From positions 185,976,084 to 186,040,083 of the forward strand of contig NC_135497.1 of assembly GCF_052857255.1 (NCBI RefSeq): a stretch of 64,000 nucleotides of DNA, in the 5' to 3' direction. The translations under genes were made by a program, and so were the position numbers. The notes below the pieces were generated by a model, which had not been told where the DNA came from, made no database searches, and saw nothing but the letters and a program-made list of their open reading frames with translations. Source of the stretch: Amblyomma americanum (taxonomy: Eukaryota > Arthropoda > Arachnida > Ixodida > Ixodidae). Positions 40,563-50,269 of this stretch are shown one piece after another; position 1 is the first letter of the stretch, and every line of letters starts with the position of its first letter.

Positions 40563-41261
40563 TGTGCGTATTTTAGTCTCCCGAACGCTACTTCGCGTTT
40601 AGGCAAGCCGCGTTCGTTCCGTTGGTATCGGCGCTGAGCGACCCACGTGAAAAAATGTATTTTGCGTACATGGTCATCCACGTATCTGTGTATGTTAGTG
40701 CAAAGCTCCCTACGCTTACAATATCGTCTTTACCATATGTGTATTAATACATACGGCAGCGCCCCAAAGCGGTCGGTCAGGCCGCTGGCTGAGAGCCGTG
40801 GAACAGCCATCGAAAATCGCACCCTATATGCCGCGGAACGCCGGTTTCAACGCGTCGCAGAACGCTGTTCCCATATAGTCACGAGAGAAGCATGGATGTC
40901 TTGTATTTCGCACGAAAAAAAAAAAAAACCGTCGTCGATCCTTCATCCGACGATGAACTTATTGTGCAAGAAATTTAGCGACAGATGCGTGCTCCATGCA
41001 TCCGCAGAGCAGACGTACGATACAAGTGTGTTGCGCTCCATTTGAGGGGAAACAAAACTGTCCTTTGCATTTCTCTGCCGTAATATACGCCACACAAAAA
41101 CGTTTTGCAGTATATATTTCTTCATTTTATCTTATAATAAATTACCACGACTCAAAATTTCAGAGGTTGTCGTCTGCTCTCGAGGACGATGGCGCTCCAT
41201 ATCACGCTATTGGCTGACGCTCGTGTAGACGAGTGCAGCGCCCCACGTCATAGCTTTAGTC

Positions 41262-42419
41262 CACTGATCTCCACTGGGGGGCTGGATGCCACATCGGGCG
41301 CCCGAAAGTGAAGCCACCGAAAGTTGGGCGGCATGTCCCGGAAGCACGGAAAAAGACTCCGTGCCCGGAAGTCAGCCTTTAGCAGTGCACGAAATCGGGC
41401 CTCCTCACGGTTTTTCAGTTTTATTTTTCCACTTAGCATCTTGATTTTCGACGTTCTTGTCTTTTTTCATGACAATGCCTACCTGTTGCACCGTCAACTG
41501 CATGAGGAGAACAGCAAAGTCCTCGGGAAAAACGTTTCAAAAATAAGGGTCCATTGCATCGCTATGGACCGAACCGGAGTGAGGGCGAGGCCACAATCTG
41601 GTGGGGTGAATCGGTGTTCTTCTGGTTCACATTAGCGCGTACAAAATGTATATGGTACTACTTTTTCGGCGGATTCTATCAATTACTGCTTCGTACTGAG
41701 CAAATTATGCCTGAATGGGCTGTTATTCGTGTGATAATTGGTGCAGTTCACTTCAAACAGCGCTTGTCACATGCGCTGCTGCATTCGTCTTTCTCGTCAG
41801 TCGTTTCTCTCGTGCTGTGTAGGTGAAACGTGGCTGTGCTATTGAGTTAGATTAAAAGCACATCTGGAAGGTAACTGACACACTGAAGCAATAAACATCA
41901 CCTACCGTCGATGAGAAGAGACATCGTCCGCCACCAACCCGAAACTGAAACAGCGGCAGTTCGAGTTTCAGGATTTCCGCGCTATTGCCTTTTCTATGAA
42001 ACACAAAAATTTGTTTTTAAGATGACATAGACTCATCGTCATTCCACTACTTCACCTAATTACGCTCGGAAGACAAGAACCAGATCAGAAAATAGTGTTT
42101 AATGCACGTACCCCTTTGCCGCGGCATGGTGAGACCTGCGTGCCTGTTTTCTTCGATTTCTTTGAAATTACAGGGTTCCCCAAGCAATGCACACATTTCT
42201 CACGTTGAGCTTGCTTATTCCTTTGATATTGCAGTAGACGTTCCACGAGAACAACGGGAAAAACTGAGAACGGAAGGACGAAAGACGCAACTTTCTGCAT
42301 TTAAATACACAGCAGACATCGAACTTCCGGGACATGCTATACCGAACTTACGGTGCCTTCACTTGAGCCCACTTTGGAAAGCGGGAATGCGGCATCCAGC
42401 CACCTAGTGGAGATCAGTG
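41262..42419 (+). mobile_element. P-element-like non-autonomous transposon, copy A (THAP start)
   Basis: TIR CACTGATCTCCACT... at 41262; at 42419 the reverse complement reads CACTGATCTCCACTAGGTGG and continues CTGGATGCCGCATTCCCGC. The 8-bp flanks CTTTAGTC (41254-41261) and CTTTAGCC (42420-42427) match at 7 of 8. ATG at 41475 encodes MPTCCTVNCMRR, the start of a THAP zinc finger (C-x4-C). The second half of the finger is deleted relative to copy B. P superfamily is inferred from the 8-bp duplication plus THAP. It is nested in 40193-42494. Confidence 0.65.
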
Positions 42420-42494
42420 CTTTAGCCCGCCCTCCACTTCCCTACATGAGCCTGCACGAAGCGTAACTCAGTGTAGGTTAAAAAAAATTGCCCT

Positions 42495-42612
42495 AGTGGC
42501 TGCAATACACAACCACAAGGCTTACATAACATCAGTGAAAACTATAGTAGTGAAAGCGAAACCAAGTGGATTGGAAAACATTGTCAGCTTTGAGCCCTAT
42601 GTGGGCGCTATA
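42495..42612. other. Short spacer before the LINE
   Basis: No feature seen. It may include the 3' UTR of the I-clade LINE, whose coding part ends at 42613, but no AATAAA or A-tail is visible and no target duplication could be fixed. Confidence 0.3.
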
Positions 42613-45600
42613 CTAGATGGCCTCGAGCCCGTGGTTCTCGGCGATCTTGTGAGCCCACTCAGTGGCCCGGACTTGTGTCAACGGGTCTGAGCTGGCCAGC
42701 ATAGCCTCCCACCGCTCTAGAGAAGGGACTGGCAGTAGGTCCGCCAGTGGCGGCGTCTTTTTGGAGCCCCATAGAATGTGATTGTATCCGGCCATCTTGC
42801 CGCATTCTTTGCAAGTTGGATTGTATTGTGTTGGGTACATGTGAGCTAGTTTTGACGGGCTAAAGAAGGCTCGCGTCTGGAGCCGACGCCACGTTACCTC
42901 CTGCCTTTTGTCTAGCTTCTTGTCTGGCGGCGGATATATCCTCCTTTCCAGTTTAAAGTGATTTGTGTAGTCGTGAAAGGATACGAAATGCATCTCTCGT
43001 GAAATTGGGGGACTCAACCTGGCTCACTGCTCGGCTGAGATAACCTCGAGCTATACTGTGAGCCAACTCGTTTCCCCTGTGTGCCGGCACCCATATTAGT
43101 TCCACCTCTCTTTGGTTTCAGTCTTTATGCCTTAGGGTTCGTTCCGTCTCCTTGGATATCATACCCCTGGCGAAATTGTTTATAGCGACTTTGGAGTCGC
43201 TAATTATGGTGACTGCTTTGGTGTTGACCATTGCCATGGAGATAGCCACCTCCTCCGCTGTCCCCGAGTTCTTTGTTTTAACCGAACCGGCCATTAATGT
43301 TTCACCCGAGTCGTTCACGCCCACGACCACAAAGGAGTCGCCTTCCTCGTATTCCGCCGCGTCTACGTAGGCAGTGTATTCCGAGCCTTCTAACTGGGCT
43401 TCAAGGGCATTTGCTCTTGCTCGCCTCCTGCCTACGTGAAAAGCAGGGTGCATGTTTTTTGGAAGCGGTTTAATAGTGAGTGAGTCCCTCACTTCAGTCG
43501 GTAATTTTGCCTGCGCGTTTTTTTTTCGGGATTCTGTCACGTAGTCCTAGGTTGGCCAGGATATTGCATCCTGTACGTGTGGTGACGAGCCGTCTTAATT
43601 GTGTGATTAGATGTGCCTCGCACAGTTCCGCGATGGTGTTGTAGATCCCAAGTTTAAGAAGTCTTTCCGTAGGTGTGCAGTGGGGTAATCCCAGGGCTGC
43701 TTTATATGCCTGTCTTATGATTCCCTCTATTTTGTTCTTTTCTGCCAGCTACTCCTCGTCTTTTGTTGGCTATTCGCCTTATCAGCCTGGTTGTCATGTT
43801 AATTGTCGACTTAAGCCTGTTTATTGTCTCTGTGTTCTTTCTATTGTCCTTGACTATCAGTCCCAAGACCCTGATTTTGTCCACTCTGGCTACCGGTGTC
43901 TCATAGATCTCTGACAGAATGTCTCCTGCGTTGGTATCGCGTTTGCTAGCCCCCCGGATCACCAGAAGTTCGGATTTGCTTGGCGAGCATTTTAACCCTG
44001 CCCATTCCGCGTATTCCTCGACAATGTCGATCGCCTGTTGTAGATTTTCTTCTATTTCACCATCATTGCCTGTGTGCCTCCATATTGTGATATCGTCCGC
44101 ATATAGCGTGTGTTTTATTCCTTTCACAGTCTTCAGTAGTGGTGGTAGGTTCTTTAACGCTAAGTTGAATAAGAAAGGGGACAACACTGAGTCTTGCGGG
44201 GTGCCCTTGTCTCCTAGCTTAAAGGTTTCCGACTTAATGTTTCCTAAATTTATTTCTGCTGTTCTTTCGGTTAGAAAGTCCCTAACGTATTCGTAGGTTC
44301 TCTTAATAGGGGCAATTTCCGCCGGATTGGTTAGTATGGCGTCATGTTTGACGTTGTCAAAGGCTTTACATAGATCGAGGCCCAGTATAGTTTTTGTGCC
44401 CCCTTTATTGGATGGGTCTGTGATGTCTGTTTTGAGCTCGAGCATTACGTCCTGCGTGGACAGCTTGCTCCTAAATCCTAGCATGGTTTCGGAAAATACT
44501 TCTTTTTCCTCTGCGTACTTCTGAAGTCTGTTTAGTATTATATGTTCCATCAGCTTCCACAGGCACGACGTTAGCGATATCGGCCTGAGGTTTCCCGCTT
44601 CAAGTTTCTTGCCGGGTTTGAGTATAAAGACTACTTTAGCATGTTTCAATTCTGAAGGTAAACTGCCTTGTTTCCATATCTCTTTTAGGAAGTCAATGAG
44701 TGCCGTGACGGATACTAGATCTAGATTCCTCAACATTTTGTTGGTTACGCCATCTGCCCCCGCCGCCGACGTGGTTCTTAGTTGACTCATTGCTCTCCAT
44801 ACCTCCGCTATCGAGATTTCCCTATCTAGCTCTGCGTTGTCTGGTCCTCGGTAAGCTAGAGAAGAGCCCCCTTTGTCTGTGTTGAGGTATCTTCTCCTCA
44901 CTTCTTCCATTAGGCCTTCGGCCGTGCCCTGGTATTTGTGAACCAATCTTTTCAGCTGCCCTTGTGCTGCCGTCTTGTTTTGTCCTGGGTCTAGCAAGTG
45001 GCGAAGAAGTTGCCACGTATTCTTACACCCTAGCTTGCCATTCATTTCATCTCATCCATTCATTTCATCTCAAATCTGTCCCCAGTGCTGACTCTGAAGT
45101 TCGTTCGCGTACTCTTCCATCTGTGTTTCGAGTGTCGATATTCTCTTCTTTAGCTTTCTATTGTGCCTCTGCTTTTTCCACCTCTTCATGAGGCTCTCGT
45201 GGGCTTCCCACATATGGGCCAACTTCGAGTCTGTGATATCACTATATCCGCTGGTTGGGGTCTCTCTAGTGTGTCTGTTTACATCTCTTTTGAGTATCTC
45301 GATCCATTGATTTAGATCCGTGATCTTCCTCGGAGTGGTTCTGTCCCTGAGTTTTCTAAGAGCATCCCAGTCTGTCAGCTTCGTTTTGTGCAGTTTCCCC
45401 TTCAGCGGCCTGGTTTGTATTTCAATCTCTATGATATAGTGATCACTACCCAAGGTGTGTCCTGCGTTTGACCACTTCTCACCCTCTAGGTCTTTGCCTA
45501 GCGTCAAGTCTGGCGACGTGTCTACACTGACGCTGTTGCCTATCCTTGTGGGGTCTTGTGGGTTGTTTAGTATTGGGAGTCGGATTTCAGTCCATAGTTT

Positions 45601-46086
45601 GTTTCCCTTGGGGGATGCCGTCCTATATCCCCATGCCGGATGCGGGGCGTTGAAGTCCCCCGTGATCGCTAGTCCTTTCTGATTAGCTAGTCTTATGGCT
45701 TTCCGTAAGAGATCCGCCAGCCCTGTCCCGCGGTTTCTGGGTGAGTTGTATGTATTCAGAATAAAGAGGCTGTTGTCCCCTTTTGTGTTTGGGATTAGTT
45801 CTATCATCACGTGGTCTTCACTCGTGTTTTCGAGTTCATGTTGTATAGCAGACAGATTTCTCTGCACCAACGTGGCCGTGAACAACATGGGTTTGTGCTC
45901 TCCTTGTGTTTCTAGCGGGGTGTACGCGGCGTATCCGGTTAATTTAACCGTGCCGCTTGCCTCTTGTAGCGTAATTACGCCCAGTGTATTCTCGCTTTTT
46001 TGACTGCCTGCCTGCAGGTTCCCTCTCTTCGAATGGAAGCCTCTGCAGTTCCACTGCCAGACTGTAATTTGTTGCGGAGGGGTCAT
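42613..46086 (-). pseudogene. ORF2 of the I-clade LINE: endonuclease, RT, RNase H
   Basis: ATG at 46086 overlaps the ORF1 stop in an ATGA. The endonuclease is intact in its key residues (WQWNCRGF, VITLQEASG, ITGDFNAPHPAWGY, LGSDHYIIE; 45070-46086). Two TGA codons follow near 45070, one within an 18-bp tandem duplication (about 45039-45071). RT runs from RHLLDPGQNK through TSAAGADGVTNKMLRN, LGLDLCKAFDNVKHD, LGDKGTPQDSVLSPFLFNLA and HTLYADDITIW. A frameshift with loss of about 35 codons lies near 43750. RNase H has TAYVDAAEYEEGD, GTAEEVAISMAM, TIISDSKVAINN and LIWVPAHRGNELA. The end has CKECGKMAGYNHILWGS. Confidence 0.85.
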
Positions 46087-46195
46087 GATGTCCTAGGGCT
46101 GTTGTTGAAGTGCAGCTGGGAGAGGATGCTGCCGGTAACAGGGGGAAGCCTTGCTTCTATGTTTGTTAGTCGTTCCATAATTTGCTGGAAGCAAG

Positions 46196-46375
46196 CCATG
46201 GTTTGCTATGCAGGGTATGTTGCTGGGCGAGTTGGTGGTGATCGAACATCATGGAATCGCAGCGCTAGTAGACAAGGACACAGGGAGGACACAAACACAC
46301 AGCGCAAGTGTGTGTTTGTGTCCTCCATGTGTCCTTGTCTGCTAGCGCTGCGATTCTATGATGTTCCATGGTTTG
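46196..46375. mobile_element. Hairpin retroposon copy 3 with 10-bp target duplication
   Basis: CCATGGTTTG at 46196-46205 and 46366-46375 brackets a 160-bp insert in the LINE ORF1. It begins CTATGCAGGGTATGTTGCTG then GGCGAGTTGGTGGTGATCG. A near-perfect hairpin follows: the left arm from AACATCATGGAATCGCAGCG (46245) pairs with the right arm ending CGATTCTATGATGTT (46365), arms about 57 bp. The arm words GACAAGGACACAGGGAGGAC resemble the Penelope end at 6535. Confidence 0.85.
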
Positions 46376-47164
46376 TTCTCTGACCACGACGAATTCCGCC
46401 GTCAGATTATCGACACGTTCGGTTAGTTTGTCAACCCTAGCTGTAACGGCATCTATTCTAGCGTCCTGAGCGTCAACCCGCTTCATGAGCGTGTTCATGT
46501 CCGACTTAAGTTTACTGTAAGTTCTGGTCGATGCGTCCTCGATTGGACTATCTACCGTCTTTTCGGGGCTTGCTGTCTTCAGTGTTTTCCTCTCTTGGTA
46601 GAGGTCGTTTCGCGGGAACTCGGGTGTCCGTATCCATTGCGCTTTCTTTATCTCCCCCTTTGTTTGTGTTACGTGGAGTCGTCTGACTCGTGTTTTGTGA
46701 TTGCTTCAAAGGTGGCTTTTCGACCACTTTCGGCTCTTGTGTGTTACCGTTAATATGTTTGCTCATCTCTGCTATCTCCTTCTTTATGTAATCGAGCTCT
46801 CTGTCTCTCATAGCGAGCTGCTCTACCAGTTCCTTCTCTCGAGCGGTTTCCCAAAGGGAGGTCTTACCTGGCCAGCCCACCATTTTGCCCGTGTCTCTGC
46901 TCTTGCTTGAACTCCTTCCTTTGCTCGAGCTTCTGCCTCTGCCCGAACCCGAGCGGCCGCCTCCGTCTCCGGTGCCCGGTAGTGGTGGGAAGGAGCTCGA
47001 TCTGCTTCTTCCCCGGTAGCCTTGGCGGTTTCCGCTGTCGTCCCTGGTCCTCAATCTTGGTTGGTGGTCGTAGTCATGTTGCCCCGGGTCATTCTTGGGT
47101 CTGTAGGGCACTTCCTTGGCCAGCCTGTACTTCTGTACTTGCAATTCCGGCTGCCGGTGTTGTG

Positions 47165-47185
47165 CCCCCCCCCCCCCCCCCCCCC
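47165..47185. repeat. C21 homopolymer
   Basis: A run of 21 C on the plus strand inside the LINE zinc-knuckle region. It may be real slippage or a sequencing/assembly error. Confidence 0.9.
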
Positions 47186-47461
47186 GCATACAATGCATTT
47201 GGATTTGCATGTCGGTAGTTCTCCCTCTGGTGGGTCCGGGAAACCGAACAAAAATTCAATCAGTAGCACAGTCAACAAGCCACTAGATGTCAATCGAATT
47301 TGCTTTCTTCCCGGCACGCCTCCGGTAGTTCACGGTAGTTCACTGTACTAGGGTCCCTAGAAATACTTGCTAGGCACACTAACTGTACCTCGGGCATCCA
47401 TAGTGGATGAAGTGAAAAGCCGCCAGCCTTCCTCCATGGCCGCCGGCTATTTAGATTAAAG

Positions 47462-48794
47462 CACTGATCTCCACTAGGGGGCTGGATGGCACTTTAGGCG
47501 CCCGAAACTGAAGCCACCGGAAGAAGTGGCCCTGTCACGGAAGTCAGCCTTTGGCAGTGCACGAAATTGGACCTAAGCACATAAGCATGGTTTTTCAGTC
47601 TCAGTTTTCGTTTTCCACTTAGCATGTATTTTTGCCGTGCTAGTCTTTTTCAACGACAATGCCGACCTGTTGCGCCGTCAACTGCATGAGGAGAGGAAAT
47701 ACGTTTGAAAAATAATGGTCCATTGCATCCCTATGGGACGACGCTAGCAGACGACAGGACGTCGCTACACACAGCACGTACGGAGCCTCGTCTTCTCAGC
47801 CCTGTGTTGCCCCGTTGCGCTAGCGTCGCCAACTCTACTCTTTATTGTGATGCACGTTCCCGCACTCTAAGCCCAAGTTAAACCATCAATAAGGCACAAA
47901 TTTAAGAAAATATAGGTCGAAACCTTCACCAGGCAGACGACTGCAGTGACCACTTTACGGAATTATGTTTCGACCGAACCGGAGCGAGCTAGGGCGAGGC
48001 TACTATCTGGTGAGGTGCCGACGGTGTTCTGCTGGTTCACATTAGCGCCTCCAAAAGGTATATGGTACTGTTTTTTCGATGAAGTGTATCAAGTACTGTT
48101 TCGTACTGTACAAAATTATGCATGAATGGGCTTTTATTCGTGATGCTTGGTGCATGCAGTTGACTTCTAGCAGCGCTTGTCACGCCCGTTGCAGCATTCG
48201 TCTTTCTCGTCAGCCGTTTCTGACGCGCTGTGCAGATGAAACGTGGCTTTGCTATACAAGTTAGGTTAAAAAATCTAACGTCTGGAAGGTAAATGACACC
48301 CTAAAGCGACAAACATCACCTGCCTTCGATGAGAAGAGATATCGTTCGGCACCTACTCTGAACTGAAACTGCACCAGCTGGTCAAGTGTCAGGATTCCCG
48401 CGCCATAGTTCGCCTTTTCTTTGCTACACGAAAATTCGGTTTTAAGATGACCTAGCCTCATGGCCATTCCACTACTTCTCCTAATTACGCTCGGAAGACA
48501 AGAACCAGATAAGAACATGGTGTTTAATGTACGTACGTACCCCTTTGCCGCGGGAGGGTTCCCCAAACAATGTTCACATTTCTCGCGTTTAGCTTGATTA
48601 TTCCTTTGATATTACAATAAACGTCACACGAAAACAACACGAAAAACTGATGACGGAAGGGCAAACGAAGTAACTTTCTGCATTGAAATACACAGCAAAC
48701 ACCAAACTTCCGGGACATGCCACCCACCTTCCGGTAGGAACGCTCACTTCGGTAAGCGGGAATGCGGCATCCAGCCACCTAGTGGAGATCAGTG
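47462..48794 (+). mobile_element. P-element-like non-autonomous transposon, copy B (both THAP halves)
   Basis: TIRs starting CACTGATCTCCACTAGG at 47462 and in inverse at 48794, flanked by GATTAAAG (47454-47461) and GATTAAAT (48795-48802), 7 of 8 identical. ATG at 47658 encodes MPTCCAVNCMRRG. Farther on, 47939-48035 encodes DDCSDHFTELCFDRTGA and then LSGEVPTVFCW: the C-x2-H half and the AVPxxF-like box of a THAP domain. The two halves lie in separate segments, as if split by an intron or lesion. The transposase catalytic part is missing, so this is a deletion derivative. Confidence 0.7.
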
Positions 48795-48829
48795 GATTAA
48801 ATGGGCTGTGAAAGGGGGTCTCAACAAAG

Positions 48830-49285
48830 ATGCGATGTGGCTAGGATGCTAAAGGACGCTGCTTCACAAATATCCCCCAGCAAGATTTTTTTTAATGCGC
48901 TTCGTAAAAGCTGAGTTATCTGTAGTCAAAATTTGAATTTCCTCATCTTCGCGCCTTCTCTCTCTCCTCTCGTCACTTTTGGCACACTGAAATGTCGGCG
49001 CTCCTTAAGCCGGCCCCTCCCACTCACCCCCTCGGCCAGCTGCCGACGCGCGCGAACCAATGCTAGCAGTCGGCTGCTGACGTAACGAGCGCGGATTGAT
49101 GCGTAAGCGCAGCACCGCAGGTCGCCGCTAGGCGCTGAAGCGGGCAGTTTTAAAAATTGTATTGTAAATTATCGGCTCGCTTTTGAGTTCTTGTACGCGG
49201 CATGAACGCCCGCTAGCCTGTACTCTACATAATGCGAGCATTTTATAGACAACCTCAAACATCATTTTCAGGGACCCTTTAAGGT
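48830..49285. repeat. Dispersed repeat ending AGGGACCCTTTAA
   Basis: A GC-rich core (GCCAGCTGCCGACGCGCGCG) lies between AT-rich edges, and CATTTTCAGGGACCCTTTAA closes it. The end resembles the inverse of the TTAAAGGGCCCCTGACC motif near 21680. I recall a dispersed tick repeat of this form. The assignment is by eye only. Confidence 0.35.
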
Positions 49286-50269
49286 ATTGAAGTCCCTAGA
49301 CCAGCTTTGCTTTCGATATCTTTTAACCTTAACTACAGTTTACTTATAAATTTAATTCCCAATTTTTTATTTTTTGGTTGGATTTCAAATACTTGCATTT
49401 AATTTTTCATGCATATAGTTTCTATGTGTGATCGGATCGCTGTTGTCCATGCAGTTAAATCTATTAGGGTGTCCATGCTCTACATGAAGCTCTGTAGCTT
49501 TTCCTCTTTCTTTTCTTGCTTCCCCCATTCTTTAGAGATAAGTACGAATGGGAGATCAGCTGCTGTAGAGGATATATTCTTATTTCAACTTCAGATATCC
49601 AAACCATGGTTCAAAACAACTTTAGACAAAAGCGTTTTTGAACGGGAAAGAGTTTATGTCGGCGCAATTTTTTCATATATTGTACGCCCGTCGGCAGGCT
49701 TGCATTTTTTCGCTATTAACTTTTTTGCTTTCTTCAAAAGCGCTCGGAAGAATAATTTTATACCAGTATCTTAGCTTTCGAATATTCAAATTTTTTTGTC
49801 CAAGCCTAAGGCCTTGATTCCAAATGGACCTCTGTCGGTCGGTGGTGCACTAGCTGTCGGCCTTGATGAGCCCGCTGTGTACAGTGGCTCTGCCCACTTT
49901 TAACGAACCGATTCATGTGGACATCTTCGGATCCTGACGCGTGCACGTTTTTAGATATGATCGGAATATCGAATACACAGCGCTCTATGAGTTGTGGACT
50001 GATATGACTCTAAAAGTTTGATTGCGCGTGTTCGACATTAATGGTACTGGCCTCGTGGGTGGGCTAGGTGGGCCGCTGTCAACGTTTCCTGCAGCTGCAC
50101 TCCTTGAGTCACGTAAGCCTTTCCTTCCTGCAGCGGATTTCAAACACTTGGCATTCCCCTGAAGTGTCCGCGCAGTTCATGGCAATTCGAGCTAGGTGCC
50201 CCTGACCCTCTTATTAAAGATATCCATCGGAGTTCTATCTGTCGAATCTTTGTGAATCACTTACTCCTC
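49286..50269. other. No gene recognised
   Basis: AT-rich to mixed sequence. The right part (49800-50269) may hold the decayed 3' end of the LINE that follows, but no motif was certain. Confidence 0.35.

Larger units (their letters stand above)
40193..42494. mobile_element. DNA transposon with poly-T-containing TIRs and TGTAG subterminal repeats
   Basis: The left end AGGGTTATTTTTTTTACCTA (40193) is mirrored at the right end, whose reverse complement starts AGGGCAATTTTTTTTAACCT (to 42494). CCTACACT follows in both. AGT precedes the left end (40190-40192) and follows the right end (42495-42497), a possible 3-bp target duplication. If the end is placed 3-4 bp farther out it reads CAGTA/CACTA. 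Many TGTAG/CTACA words lie just inside the left end, as in transposons with subterminal transposase-binding repeats. The interior is mostly taken up by a later P-like insertion (41262-42419). Superfamily not assigned. Confidence 0.5.
46082..47317 (-). pseudogene. ORF1 of the I-clade LINE (nucleic-acid-binding, coiled coil)
   Basis: Reads from FGFPDPPEGELPTCKSKC into a CCHC knuckle CIVCGG...HNTGSRNC that is stretched by a C21 run (plus strand 47165-47185). Then come Arg/Ser/Gly-rich segments (RGRSRSSSFPPLPGTG, SKGRSSSKSRDTGK), a helical segment AREKELVEQLAMRDRELDYI and a coiled coil AVTARVDKLTERVDNLTAEF. The hairpin retroposon at 46206-46365 splits the coiled coil. Beyond it the frame resumes at ACFQQIMERLTNIEARLPP and ends SPRTS at an ATGA overlap with ORF2. 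Such ORF1 proteins coat the LINE RNA. Confidence 0.75.
42613..47350 (-). mobile_element. I-clade LINE (ORF1, endonuclease, RT, RNase H), broken
   Basis: The minus-strand order is ORF1 with CCHC knuckle and coiled coil, then ORF2 with endonuclease, RT and RNase H. The RNase H after RT places it in the I group. It shares many motifs with the element at 54729-60099 and the one at 61662-64000 (for example RHLLDP, SDH, NMHP). Lesions include nonsense codons, a 21-base C run, an internal deletion and an inserted hairpin retroposon. No full-length terminus or target duplication could be set. Confidence 0.85.

Noticed and set aside
41254..48802. P-like copies A and B as the two ends of one large composite transposon
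   Set aside because: Both are in the same orientation, each has its own pair of TIRs and its own 8-bp duplication, so they are separate insertions.
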